38,902 nucleotides of DNA from Fen-455 sp050012675 (GTDB taxonomy: Bacteria; Actinomycetota; Acidimicrobiia; Acidimicrobiales; Bog-793), in contig JBEKGS010000025.1 in assembly GCA_050012675.1 (NCBI GenBank), positions 1 through 38,902 of the forward strand, in the 5' to 3' direction. Both the position numbers and the translations under genes were made by a program. The notes beneath the pieces are model-generated. The model had not been told where the DNA came from. It did not search any database and saw nothing but the letters and a program-made list of their open reading frames with translations. Positions 1 through 8,160 of this stretch are shown here, one piece after another. Numbering within the stretch: position 1 is the first letter of the stretch; each line of letters begins with the position of its first letter.

Positions 1-495
1 ACGGCAGTCGCCGCAGTTGAAAGCGAAGGGCCGGTCAACGAGCTTGTGACAGGCGCGACAGTCAACCCCGCAGTCGTCAACGTTCCTTACGGCGACGTCG
101 GCAACGAGACGGTCGTGACCTATCTAGACGGTGTGGACCCGACGGCGATCAAGATCTGCGCCACGGACCCATCTGTCGCGCCCGATGGCCAGACCGTGGA
201 CTTCAGCTGGTCGTACTACGACTCCAACCCGGGGATCGAAGCAGACATCTTCCGTGGGAACCTCCCGAGCCTGACGATCACCGCCAGTGACCCAGACCCG
301 TGCGAGCTCTTCAACGGTCCGCCTGTCATCGACCCGTGGGGCTTCCCGTACATCCTGACGCTCACCGAGACGGACATCACGGGAGCACCCTCGATTGGAG
401 TCACCGGGATCAGCTACCAGGGCAACGGCTCAGTGGTGGACAACGCGCCCCCGGCGATCACGATCACCCTCGGCCTTGGCACCCCAACGCGGTGA
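1..495 (+). CDS. C-terminal part of a secreted protein of unknown function (5' truncated)
   Basis: The reading frame is open from the first base and ends with TGA at 493-495, so the gene begins outside the window; an internal GTG at 46 is not a convincing start. The visible 164 residues are rich in Thr, Val, Asn, Gly and Pro, have two widely spaced cysteines (in KICATD and DPCELF), and alternate hydrophobic and polar residues as in extracellular beta-sandwich domains. No membrane segment or cell-wall sorting motif is seen at the C-terminus. I do not recognise a family. A strong terminator follows at 585-623, so this is the last gene of its transcript. The secreted location is inferred from composition only. 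Confidence 0.6.
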   Translation, partial: TAVAAVESEGPVNELVTGATVNPAVVNVPYGDVGNETVVTYLDGVDPTAIKICATDPSVAPDGQTVDFSWSYYDSNPGIEADIFRGNLPSLTITASDPDPCELFNGPPVIDPWGFPYILTLTETDITGAPSIGVTGISYQGNGSVVDNAPPAITITLGLGTPTR

Positions 496-554
496 CCTTC
501 ACCAACGGGCCGTCGGACTAGGCAACTCTTAGCCACCGGCAACATCCCTCAGAA

Positions 555-575
555 ACGGCTCGAAGTTTGAGCCGT
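555..575 (+). other. Short perfect hairpin upstream of the terminator
   Basis: ACGGCTC at 555-561 is exactly complementary to GAGCCGT at 569-575, with a 7-base loop. It lies in the 3' untranslated stretch of the truncated first gene, ten bases before the main terminator stem. It may act as a 3'-end stabiliser or a second pausing hairpin. There is no T tract directly after it. Confidence 0.4.
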
Positions 576-584
576 CGGAAGTAG

Positions 585-623
585 GGAGAGGGCTCCCGCA
601 CCGCGGGGGCCCTCTCCACTTTT
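585..623 (+). terminator. Strong rho-independent terminator
   Basis: Bases 585-599 pair with 603-617 in a continuous 15-bp stem (one G-T pair at 594/608) around the 3-base loop ACC. A short T run follows at 620-623. It ends the transcript of the truncated first gene and separates it from the regulator pair at 762. The remaining spacer up to 761 holds no gene I can support. Confidence 0.85.
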
Positions 624-761
624 CCGTGCGCCTCGTATCGCGGCGCACGACCACCTACGGCAGCGTCGCCCCAAGTCACCTCTACGAACGATCAGAGTTC
701 GTGCTCGAGGCGGCCGCGGTCAAACGGCAGGGATGGGGCACGATGAGATCAGAGTCCCAAC

Positions 762-1511
762 ATGAAACGCACGACAGCGACAACTCTCCGCCCGGGAGAA
801 GCCGCGATCCGCGCCATGGTTGTATGCGACGACCGGGACGTCATGCGCCTCGGCCTCGTGGAGATACTCCAGACGACGCAGTGGGCAGCCGGCCTGAAGG
901 GGTTCAGTTCGCTCTCTGCCTCGTGGCACTACCTGGCCGACAGCTCCGCGACCAGCGCGATCGCGATCTTGGGCGGCCCCTCGGCTCTTGAGGAGCTGAA
1001 GACAATCGGCCGGCCGTCGAGGCCACCAACCAGGATCGTGCTGATGTTGCGCGACAGTGCAGCCAGTCATCTGGCCGCTGCTGCCGGGCTGCCAGTTGAT
1101 GGGTTCTTCCTCGAGGAGGACCTCTCGGCCGCAATGCTCCGGGCGCTTCTGCCCCGCATTGATGAAGGCGAGTTCCCTATGCCGGCCCCAATGGCCGAGT
1201 ACCTGCTGGGCAAAGTACGGAATAACCCCGAGCAGTTGCCGATCAGTCTCAGTTCGCGCGAGCTAGCGGTACTGAAACTCGTCGCCGACGGCGCGACAAA
1301 CAAGATCATCGCAGACGAGCTCGGGATCTCTGTTCACGGGGTCAAGCACCATGTAGCCAACCTCCTCAAGCAGCTGAACTGCGCCAACCGCACCGAGGTG
1401 GCCTCCATGGCGATGCGACGTGGCCTCGTCCCGGCTGAGCCGGCACACTCCCTCGGACATGTCCGGCGGGGCCTGGCAACACGGTCTGGCGTGTCAGTCC
1501 ACGGCTCCTGA
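762..1511 (+). CDS. LuxR-family regulator with a degenerate receiver domain
   Basis: A 249-residue transcription regulator. Residues about 18-130 have the layout of a response-regulator receiver and keep the acidic pair (DD at 23-24). The position of the phospho-accepting Asp reads AIAILGG (66-72), and the usual Lys near the end is replaced (GFFLEED, 114-120), so phosphorylation by a histidine kinase looks impossible. Residues 162-222 form a standard LuxR/FixJ helix-turn-helix, beginning SLSSRELAVLKLV and including the recognition-helix region ISVHGVKHHVANLL. A basic tail of about 25 residues follows. No histidine kinase is adjacent. The stop codon overlaps the ATG of the next regulator (TGATG), implying translational coupling. 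No clear Shine-Dalgarno precedes ATG 762; an internal ATG at 816 is the alternative. Confidence 0.82.
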   Translation: MKRTTATTLRPGEAAIRAMVVCDDRDVMRLGLVEILQTTQWAAGLKGFSSLSASWHYLADSSATSAIAILGGPSALEELKTIGRPSRPPTRIVLMLRDSAASHLAAAAGLPVDGFFLEEDLSAAMLRALLPRIDEGEFPMPAPMAEYLLGKVRNNPEQLPISLSSRELAVLKLVADGATNKIIADELGISVHGVKHHVANLLKQLNCANRTEVASMAMRRGLVPAEPAHSLGHVRRGLATRSGVSVHGS

Positions 1512-2947
1512 TGATGGCCAGCGAGGATTCGCGGGCGACCGTCGCCCAGGGCGGCCACACGCCAGAACCGACCGCGACAGCACGTGTCACGACAGGCGCT
1601 ACCGTACCTGCGGTGGGAAACTCCGAGTCGGGGGCTCAGGAGTCGTTGGCGGGGCTGTTGCATCTGCCTGCGGTCCAAGAGGTCACGTCGCTCTTCCGTC
1701 AGTTCATCGCGGCTGCCGGCAACGGGCACGGCGCGCCCGGTATCGCGCGGGTGCTGCAGCAGCACACCGGCATGGCGGTGATCGTCCAAGACCCTACGGG
1801 ACGCGTCATTTCAAGAAGTGGCGTGGAAGACCGGCGTGGCGACCCAGAATTGCTTGTCCTCGCGCGCCCACTTCCCGAGGATGCCTCGCACGCCGTCGCG
1901 ACCTTCGACGTCGACAGATGGGTGTCCGTCACCTGTCCACGGGGGGAGGTTCTCGGGGCAATCAGCCTTCTCGACGCCGACAAGACGGCAGGCGCGATGG
2001 AGCTGTTCAAGCTCGAGCAGGCAACGACAGTCCTTGGCTGGGAGCTCCTACACGACCGGAATATCGCCGAAGCCGAGGTCGCGTCCTGGGGGGACTTCGC
2101 CACAGAGCTGCTGGACGACTCCGATACCGGCCGCGTGCGCTCCCATGCCTTCAGGCTCGGCTATGACCTTGATCGACCTCATCGGGCTGTTCTCGTTCTG
2201 CCGTCGGAGCCGGTGTCGGGGGACCTGGGAGAAATCGTCCGCCGGGTCACGGCGCGCCTCGGGCTCGAGTGCCTCACGACCTCTCGTTCCGGCGGCCGGC
2301 TTCTCGTCGTTTCCGAGGACTTGGACTGGTCCGAGCTTGCCATCGCCGTCAACGCCGAGTGTGGTGACAAGGTCCGCGTCGGCGTGGGAGGTCGTTACCG
2401 CCTGGCGGACCTCAGCCGGTCGCTTGCGGACGCCGTGTTCGCTCTCAGGCTCCCAGGGCTCACAACAGATAGGTCGGTTGTCAGTTTCGATGACCTGGGC
2501 GTCTGGCGTCTGCTGGCTCGCCCCGACGCGGACGACCTGAAGAATCTCGTGGCCCACTGGATCGGGGCGCTCGTCGACTATGACCGCGAGCATCACAGCG
2601 AACTGCTGAAGACTCTCTTCGCCTACTTGAACGAGTTCGGAGCGCTCGAAGCCACCGCTGCGAAGTTGTACGTCCACCGCAACTCCCTGAGATACCGCCT
2701 GATGCGCATCACAGAGCTGACCGGCTGGGACCTGAACGACCCCGAGCACCGGTTTCATCTGAACCTTGCTTGCCGGGCCTGGCTCGTACGTCAGGCGCTC
2801 GAGAGCCCTTCGTCCACGGCTACCAAGCCGGCCGAGAACAGCAACGGTGCCGCGTCGGGGTCGCTCCTGTTGGCCAGGCACGCCGGTGCACAAACGAGTG
2901 TCCTCGCGAGCAAGAACAAGAAGCCACGGCGGTTGGGCCTCGCCTGA
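1511..2947 (+). CDS. PucR/CdaR-family transcriptional regulator
   Basis: A 478-residue regulator starting at ATG 1511, inside the stop codon of the LuxR gene. The first 30 or so residues are low-complexity. Residues about 40-180 look like a GAF-type sensor domain (IAVIVQDPTGRVISRSG-like pattern and a VSVTCPRGEVLGAISL strand pair). A CdaR GGDEF-like region follows (about 210-330), with the typical run ADLSRSLADAVFALRL. The C-terminal PucR helix-turn-helix lies at about 363-424 and contains the hallmark YVHRNSLRYRLMRI. Family members control purine, sugar-acid or polyphenol catabolism by binding small effectors. The ligand cannot be told from sequence. About 50 poorly conserved residues follow the HTH. 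Coupling to the LuxR-type protein suggests a joint regulatory unit, target unknown. Confidence 0.87.
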   Translation: MMASEDSRATVAQGGHTPEPTATARVTTGATVPAVGNSESGAQESLAGLLHLPAVQEVTSLFRQFIAAAGNGHGAPGIARVLQQHTGMAVIVQDPTGRVISRSGVEDRRGDPELLVLARPLPEDASHAVATFDVDRWVSVTCPRGEVLGAISLLDADKTAGAMELFKLEQATTVLGWELLHDRNIAEAEVASWGDFATELLDDSDTGRVRSHAFRLGYDLDRPHRAVLVLPSEPVSGDLGEIVRRVTARLGLECLTTSRSGGRLLVVSEDLDWSELAIAVNAECGDKVRVGVGGRYRLADLSRSLADAVFALRLPGLTTDRSVVSFDDLGVWRLLARPDADDLKNLVAHWIGALVDYDREHHSELLKTLFAYLNEFGALEATAAKLYVHRNSLRYRLMRITELTGWDLNDPEHRFHLNLACRAWLVRQALESPSSTATKPAENSNGAASGSLLLARHAGAQTSVLASKNKKPRRLGLA

Positions 2948-3088
2948 GCATTCCTCGTCTCGCTTGCCGGGAGTCGACGCTCTGCGGGAGATCCTGCTAG
3001 CCCCTGCCGGCGTGAGCATTTGACTGCGCGGTGAACCAAAGAGCGACGCGGTAGCGTTTTTGAAAAGAACGACTGGAGGACAAGGCAC

Positions 3089-3808
3089 GTGGTGCCAGGG
3101 CGCCCAGACGCTGTGCCGGCGACGAGCCGGACCGCGGTCACCGCTTTCGAGTCAAACACCGAGTGGCCCGGTGATGGAGCGATCGACGCTCGGGGCGGCA
3201 CGGCTATCACTGCTGAGATCCCTGCGGTCCCTGTCGCTCCCGCCTATGGCGTGTTGCTGCCGGACGGTTCGATCTGGTACCCGGGGTCGAAACGCAAGCT
3301 TCCGGCACCCCCGTTGCTCAGGGTTGTCGTCTGGACGCTCGCCTTCCTCGTCGCCATCGGCGGCGCCGGGCTCGTCGTGGAGCACTACCACCCTTCCTGG
3401 ATGGACCCGCTTCGTCACGTGATCGCCTCACCGGGCCAGCTCGTCAATCCCGGAGGCAGCACCACCGAGACCACCAGCCCGCCGCCGGTCTCCAAGGTGA
3501 TGAAGCAGACATCACAGACCGCCAACTCGGTTACCTATTCACTTCCCGGCAGCCCCTACGTGCTCACTATCAAGACGACACAAAGGTGCTACGTCGTGGT
3601 GAAGTCGCTGGCAAACAGGCCAGACCTATTCGACTCGACTATCAGTTCTGATGCGGTACAGCCGGTCCTGGTACCGAGTGGCGCAAGCACTCTGGAGGCT
3701 TTTGCCGCCGGAGCCTCCCTGTCGGTCAGCTTCGCGGGCAAACAGGTCGGCACTGTCGCGGTCCTCCGCTATGCAGTCACGTACAACTTCAATCCGATCA
3801 GTCCGTGA
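3089..3808 (+). CDS. Single-pass membrane protein with a RodZ C-terminal-like (DUF4115-type) domain
   Basis: 239 residues. GTG 3089 is chosen because GGAGGA lies at 3075-3080, 8 bases before it. Residues 1-75 are a probable cytoplasmic tail with a short motif GVLLPDGSIWYPG (54-66). Residues about 76-97 form one membrane helix, followed by a Ser/Thr/Pro-rich linker (about 112-145). The outer domain (about 150-235) has the strand pattern of the RodZ extracellular domain: YVLTIKTTQRCYVVVKS, then LFDSTIS, then a glycine-rich AAGASLSVSFAGKQVGTVAV. It lacks the N-terminal helix-turn-helix of true RodZ, so it is not a full cell-shape RodZ. Its stop overlaps the GTG of the methyltransferase by 4 bases. 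The domain match is by eye; function unknown. Confidence 0.62.
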   Translation: MVPGRPDAVPATSRTAVTAFESNTEWPGDGAIDARGGTAITAEIPAVPVAPAYGVLLPDGSIWYPGSKRKLPAPPLLRVVVWTLAFLVAIGGAGLVVEHYHPSWMDPLRHVIASPGQLVNPGGSTTETTSPPPVSKVMKQTSQTANSVTYSLPGSPYVLTIKTTQRCYVVVKSLANRPDLFDSTISSDAVQPVLVPSGASTLEAFAAGASLSVSFAGKQVGTVAVLRYAVTYNFNPISP

Positions 3809-4584
3809 ATGCCGGCTGCCAGACGGCGGGCGCCAACCGGAACATCGCCCGCCAGCGGCGCTTCTGGACTCGGAGGGCAGTGAGCTGGGACCATGGCGCC
3901 GGCAACAATCCGGGTCTCGTCAAGGTCGTGGAGCGCCTCCTCGCTGAGGCCGACCCCTCGCCTGAGGCGTTCGCTGTCGATCTTGGTTGCGGAACGGGAC
4001 AGGTGACACTCGCGCTAGCCAAGCGCTGCCGATCCGTGCTCGGAGTCGACGTGAGCGAGCAGATGATCACCCTGCTGCTTGAGAACGCCAAGCAGCAAGG
4101 CGTCTCGAACGTCAAGGGACGAGCAGTTCCGATCGAGCGCTTGGGTCTACCGGAAGGTTCCGTGGATCTCGTGGTCTCGAACTATGCCCTGCATCATCTG
4201 CGCGACAGGGACAAGCAGGTCACCGTCAACGAAGCGTTCAAGTGGCTGCGCCCGGGAGGTCTGCTCGTCGTGGGCGACATGATGTTCGGACGCGGTGGCG
4301 ACGCCCGAGACCGTGAGATCATCGGCTCGAAGCTGAACTTGCTCATTCGCAAAGGCCCCGGAGGCTGGTGGCGGATCATCAAGAACAGCAGTCGTTACGT
4401 GATCCGGTTCCAGGAAAGGCCGGTCTCCATGTCGGCGTGGGCCGCGATGTTCAACCGGGCAGGTCTTGTCGGCGTTGAAGCAATCCCTGTCGTCAACGAG
4501 GCAGCGCTCGTGCGTGGGAGCAAGCCCAAACCACCTGCCGATCTGGCACCGTTTCGGGAGGCATCGACGAGCACCGAACGATGA
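3805..4584 (+). CDS. Class I SAM-dependent methyltransferase
   Basis: 259 residues, starting at GTG 3805, which overlaps the stop of the membrane-protein gene (GTGA), so the pair is co-translated. The AdoMet-binding Rossmann motif I is VDLGCGTG (58-65). The acidic motif II residue is in VLGVDVSEQM (about 77-86), and the post-II region VDLVVSNYALHHL is typical of UbiE/Methyltransf_11 enzymes. A LRPGGLLVVGDMMF segment follows. The C-terminal third (KGPGGWWRIIKNSSRYVIRFQERPVS) is more specific and may contact the substrate. The methyl acceptor is not evident; the UbiE-like fold leaves quinone, lipid or natural-product substrates open. The gene ends 55 bases before the convergent sedolisin gene; no clear terminator is visible between them. 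Confidence 0.85.
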   Translation: MNAGCQTAGANRNIARQRRFWTRRAVSWDHGAGNNPGLVKVVERLLAEADPSPEAFAVDLGCGTGQVTLALAKRCRSVLGVDVSEQMITLLLENAKQQGVSNVKGRAVPIERLGLPEGSVDLVVSNYALHHLRDRDKQVTVNEAFKWLRPGGLLVVGDMMFGRGGDARDREIIGSKLNLLIRKGPGGWWRIIKNSSRYVIRFQERPVSMSAWAAMFNRAGLVGVEAIPVVNEAALVRGSKPKPPADLAPFREASTSTER

Positions 4585-4639
4585 GCGTCGCGGTGGGACC
4601 GAGAGTCCGCCCGTGAGCATCGTGGCGCGGTTAGGGTGG

Positions 4640-6082
4640 CTATGAATTGGCCAGGAAGTTGACAAGCTCGGGCACGAACTTGGCCGCGTCGACCGTGCCC
4701 ACGCCCGTTGCGAGGTTGTAGCCTCGCACTGCCGTGTACCCCTTCACCTTTTCGGTCTTGCCTTGCTGGGTGAACGAGACGGTGTTGCTCCCCTTGGTGA
4801 TGTCCACGATCCCTGCCGCCTTCGCAGCCGACAAGGCGTAGAGGGCAGAATTTATCAGCCCGAGCGGATGACCGGCCTCCTGGTCGGCCAAAGCGACAAC
4901 GCCGGCGAAAAGGGCCGTAGCGACGCTCGTCCCGCACAGCGGGTACCAGCCGGCCGCCTGTCCAGGAAAGCTCTGGTAGCTGTCGACCGCCCCGTCGCAA
5001 GCCGCGCTCATCGAGATGTCGGGCACGCCCCGATGCTGGCCCACGACGTTCGCGACTGCGTCTTGGTAGGCAGGTCGTTCGAAGATGATCGACAGGCCAC
5101 CACCGCTCGCGAGGGGACCCGGGGAGCTGCTCCCGGCTGTGAAGTAGTTGGATGCGGCGTCGTAGGTGTCGTTCCAGACGGTGTCGGGAGACGTGCGATT
5201 GCCCTCGGCGTCGAGGTGCAGCTGTGTTCCTCCCACTCCGGTCACGAGCGGGTCGCTGGCGGGCCAGGACGTGACCGGGAAGCTGTAGAAAGTCGTCGAG
5301 TCCGGTCCGACATCGGCTGCACCAAAGTCGCCCGAGGCGGCGATCACTGTCACGTTGTTGGAGCTCTGGGCGGCGGCAATGTACGAAGCCCGCAGTGCCA
5401 GCAGTGCCTGAGCGGTAGGAAAGGTCTGTTCAGTGGCGCCGAAGCTCTGACTGATGACACCTCCCAGGTGGTGTTTGATCACGTACAGCTCGGCTGTGAC
5501 GATCTGGGGGAAACCGCTGGTTCCTTCTTCCTCAGAGGTAGGGGTCTCTACGACAAGGATGCTCGCGCCCGGCGCCATGGTGTGTGCGTACTCGACGTCG
5601 AGCGTCGTCTCTCCCGCCCAGCCTTCGCGATCTATGGACGGCTGGTACGGGGGGACCTTTCCGGCAGGCTGTATGACTGTGAGGGAGGGGGGCGCCGGCA
5701 GGTCGAACGTCCGGTCGAAAACACTCAGGTCGTGACCGATGGTCGGTGAGCCGAACGAGTCGACAATGACGATCGTCTGTCCCTTCCCGTCCGTGCCGGC
5801 CCCGAACAATGGCGCGAGGTTGTAGGCCCTCTGTATCTGAGAGGCTACGTAGCAGGCGATTCCCATGCTCCTCTCACATGTGGACGTGCTCGGCGGGCCT
5901 GATCGGGCCGAACCGATGTGAACCACGTTGGGAGTCACTGCGACCGCGATCGGGGGAATGAACGAGGCTGGGGTAGCCGTATGAGCGCCGACGGCGCTCC
6001 TCCCGGCGGTGATCGCGACCATCGCGGCCGCCGTCGCTGCCGCAGCACGGCAAAGTCGTGCGCGGCCCATCGGTCTTCTCAC
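4640..6082 (-). CDS. Secreted sedolisin (S53 family) serine-carboxyl peptidase
   Basis: Extracellular endopeptidase of the S53 family, usually active at acid pH. The catalytic set is visible: Glu and Asp in GWAGETTLDVEYAH, the oxyanion Asp in AASGDFGA, and the nucleophile Ser in CGTSVATALFAG (usual form SGTS). An Arg-rich start and an Ala-rich hydrophobic stretch (RARLCRAAAATAAAMVAITA) form a signal peptide. I start at GTG 6082 because GAAGGG lies 9 bases upstream; ATG 6070 is an alternative. A longer frame to 6313 reads as non-coding. Only some 60 residues separate the signal from the catalytic core (from about YNLAPLFGAGTDG), so the large inhibitory prodomain of most sedolisins seems missing. 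It lies downstream of the peptide-type binding protein, so a role in peptide nutrition is plausible. Confidence 0.85.
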   Translation of the reverse strand: MRRPMGRARLCRAAAATAAAMVAITAGRSAVGAHTATPASFIPPIAVAVTPNVVHIGSARSGPPSTSTCERSMGIACYVASQIQRAYNLAPLFGAGTDGKGQTIVIVDSFGSPTIGHDLSVFDRTFDLPAPPSLTVIQPAGKVPPYQPSIDREGWAGETTLDVEYAHTMAPGASILVVETPTSEEEGTSGFPQIVTAELYVIKHHLGGVISQSFGATEQTFPTAQALLALRASYIAAAQSSNNVTVIAASGDFGAADVGPDSTTFYSFPVTSWPASDPLVTGVGGTQLHLDAEGNRTSPDTVWNDTYDAASNYFTAGSSSPGPLASGGGLSIIFERPAYQDAVANVVGQHRGVPDISMSAACDGAVDSYQSFPGQAAGWYPLCGTSVATALFAGVVALADQEAGHPLGLINSALYALSAAKAAGIVDITKGSNTVSFTQQGKTEKVKGYTAVRGYNLATGVGTVDAAKFVPELVNFLANS

Positions 6083-6440
6083 TGCACAGGTCCCTTCGCC
6101 GTCCGGCAGCGATCGTAATTCACCGCCGACGGCATCCCTGTTCACCTGTCCGGGAACCAGGAAGTGGCCCAGGCCAGGCACTTGCCGGCAAAGCCGTCGG
6201 CTATCTTCCCTTCGCGGCAAGGGGGATGTGGGCCGGATGCCGCACGGGCCAGCTGTTAGACGACGAGACACGAGGGCGCGCAGTGCGGACCCGCTCACGA
6301 ACAGAGATGCCACGTCCAGGTCACATCCGACCTAGCGGCGACCGGTGTCGACCGCTGCCACCACTGTCGGGAACGGATCGGATCTCAGTCCCGATGAACT
6401 CCAGGCATATCAGCTTCCTGCCGCTCACTCGGACGGCCGC
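6083..6440. other. Intergenic region upstream of the sedolisin gene
   Basis: 358 bases between the stop of the binding-protein gene and the sedolisin start, both on the minus strand. Frames through it are extensions or shadows and give no recognisable protein. A possible -10 element TACGAT is seen on the minus strand at 6117-6112, about 30 bases before the sedolisin start, without a convincing -35. I see no strong terminator for the upstream gene. Confidence 0.4.
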
Positions 6441-8072
6441 TCAACTCAACCAGACGTCCTCCAAGCGGTAGGCACCGCCCGGGTTTACGGCGAAGCCGTT
6501 CAACGACGGTTGCCAGGCGTAGATGTTCGGTGGGTAGTCGAGCGCGACGTACGGGGCATCCTGGGCAACCAGTGCCTGGATCTGCTCGTAGAGCGCGGCG
6601 CGCTTGGCACTGTCGAATTCCGTCTCCGCCTCTCGCACCAGCGCGATTGCCTTCGGATCGTCGTAGTAGGTCCAGAACGAATGCGACCCGCCGTCCTGCA
6701 CGTCCACCTGGAACGAGGCCATCTCGTCGGGGTCGCTTATGTCGTTTGTCGCGCCGTTGATCATCGCCTCGTAGTTGAAAGCCTCGAAGGCTGCCGTGTA
6801 AGCCGCGTCGTCGAGCTGCTGTATCGAGACGTTTATGTTGAGCGGCTTGAGCTCCTGCTGGATGATCGTCGCCGCCTCCACGTACTGGGTATTGCCGCTA
6901 GGCACGAGGATCGAGGTTGAAAAGCCGTGCGGGTACGCGGATTTGGCGAGCTCGGCCTTGGCAGCTGCAAGGCTGTAGCCGAGGGTCGGGACCTTCGCGT
7001 AGTACTGGAGGCTCGGCGGGAAGAACGAGTTCCCTGGTTCGGCAGTGCCGAAGGTGGTGACCTTGGCGAGCTGCTCGATGTCGATGGCGTGGTTGATCGC
7101 CCTGCGAACGTGCCGGTCCTTGTACTGCGGCACCTTCTCGTTGAAAAACAACAGGTCGACCGCCCAGGACCCGAAGGCCTTCAAGACGAGCGCGGGGTTC
7201 GCCTTCAAAGCGGCCACCTGCGCCGGCGGGACCGCAGAGATCACGTCCACCTGTCCTGCCTTGAGCTGCAACACACGCTGGTTGTCGTCGGGGACGTAGC
7301 TGAAGTTCACTTCGTCGAGATAGGGCTTGCCTGGCTGCCAGTAGTTCTTGTTCTTCGCGAGTACGGCGTTGCCACCTTTCACGAACGACTTGAGCACGAA
7401 TGGCCCTGTGCCGACGGGATCGGCGAAGAAGGCGGACTCGCTCTGGCCGCCGAAGTCATCCGGCAAGATGGCATTCGCGAACACGGAGATGTCCGACAAG
7501 AAGGGAGCCCACGGCTGGGAGAGCTCGAACGTGACGGTGCTCGTGTCGGTTGCCTTGTACGACTTGATCGCGAAGTCCAAGAAACTGAGCGGGCCGTCGG
7601 CATCCGTTGCGGCACGGTGGATCGAAAAGACGACATCTTTCGCGGTCACTGGCTTGCCGTCCGAGAACCTCACGCCCGGCCGCAGCGAAAAGGTCCACGT
7701 CTTCCCGTCCGAGCTGACAGTGTGGCCCTGCGCGAGCCAGGGGGTGAGCGTGCCCTGGGGACTGGTTATGTACAAGGGCTCGAAGATCTTGTCGAGCGTG
7801 TAGACATCGCCCTCGACGATCGAATTCGCCGGGTCGAGCTGTGTCGGTCCGGTCTGGCGGCCGAAGTTGAGCGTTCCTCCATGCTTTGGTTTCGCACTGC
7901 CTGCCCTTGCCGCCGTGGTGGTTGAAGCAGAGCTGGCCTGCGCGACAAGGAGCGGGCTCGCTCCGACGACTCCTGCACCCATCACGCCAAAGCGGAGCAT
8001 TTCCCGTCGGCTGTAGCGCCGTCGATTGTCGCTCTGCGCCGACCCGTAGTGTTCAACCTCTCGATTTGTCAC
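6441..8072 (-). CDS. ABC transporter substrate-binding protein, family 5 (peptide/opine/nickel type)
   Basis: 543 residues, typical length for SBP_bac_5. It has a twin-arginine signal (SRREMLRFG at 21-29, then an Ala/Gly/Val hydrophobic stretch to about 50), so it is exported folded. The mature part begins KHGGTLNFGRQTGPTQLDPANS. Family marks include YEPL-like FEPLYI, GKTWTFSLRPGVRFSDGKPVTAKDVVFSI and DPVGTGPFVLKSF. Such proteins deliver peptides, opines or glycosides to a Dpp/Opp-like importer. No permease or ATPase genes lie nearby, so it is an orphan here or uses a transporter encoded elsewhere. The GTG start at 8072 follows a G-rich stretch. It probably belongs with the upstream amidohydrolase (78-base gap), which would process the imported ligand. 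Ligand unknown. Confidence 0.88.
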   Translation of the reverse strand: MTNREVEHYGSAQSDNRRRYSRREMLRFGVMGAGVVGASPLLVAQASSASTTTAARAGSAKPKHGGTLNFGRQTGPTQLDPANSIVEGDVYTLDKIFEPLYITSPQGTLTPWLAQGHTVSSDGKTWTFSLRPGVRFSDGKPVTAKDVVFSIHRAATDADGPLSFLDFAIKSYKATDTSTVTFELSQPWAPFLSDISVFANAILPDDFGGQSESAFFADPVGTGPFVLKSFVKGGNAVLAKNKNYWQPGKPYLDEVNFSYVPDDNQRVLQLKAGQVDVISAVPPAQVAALKANPALVLKAFGSWAVDLLFFNEKVPQYKDRHVRRAINHAIDIEQLAKVTTFGTAEPGNSFFPPSLQYYAKVPTLGYSLAAAKAELAKSAYPHGFSTSILVPSGNTQYVEAATIIQQELKPLNINVSIQQLDDAAYTAAFEAFNYEAMINGATNDISDPDEMASFQVDVQDGGSHSFWTYYDDPKAIALVREAETEFDSAKRAALYEQIQALVAQDAPYVALDYPPNIYAWQPSLNGFAVNPGGAYRLEDVWLS

Positions 8073-8119
8073 GTTCTGCCCCCGTTCGCGGCTGCAACTC
8101 TCTTGTGATCCGGCTTGAC

Positions 8120-8160
8120 TACAGCAACCCTATAAATCCGATCAGATTAATCAGGTTAAT
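8120..8160 (-). promoter_or_regulatory. AT-rich island, possible promoter/operator before the binding-protein gene
   Basis: A locally AT-rich stretch in an otherwise GC-rich window, just at the end of the amidohydrolase gene. On the minus strand it reads CTGATTAATCTGAT (a direct repeat of CTGAT flanking TAAT, with the palindrome GATTAATC in the middle) and then TTATAGG as a possible -10. No good -35 is seen. It could give the binding-protein gene its own transcript in addition to read-through. Confidence 0.35.

Noticed and set aside
2048..3088. 346-codon minus-strand frame opposite the PucR gene
   Set aside because: It is antisense to the PucR helix-turn-helix coding sequence, has a biased composition and no family pattern.
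4763..5749. 328-codon plus-strand frame opposite the sedolisin gene
   Set aside because: The opposite strand encodes all sedolisin catalytic motifs; this translation is Gly/Arg/Asp/Val-rich without domains.
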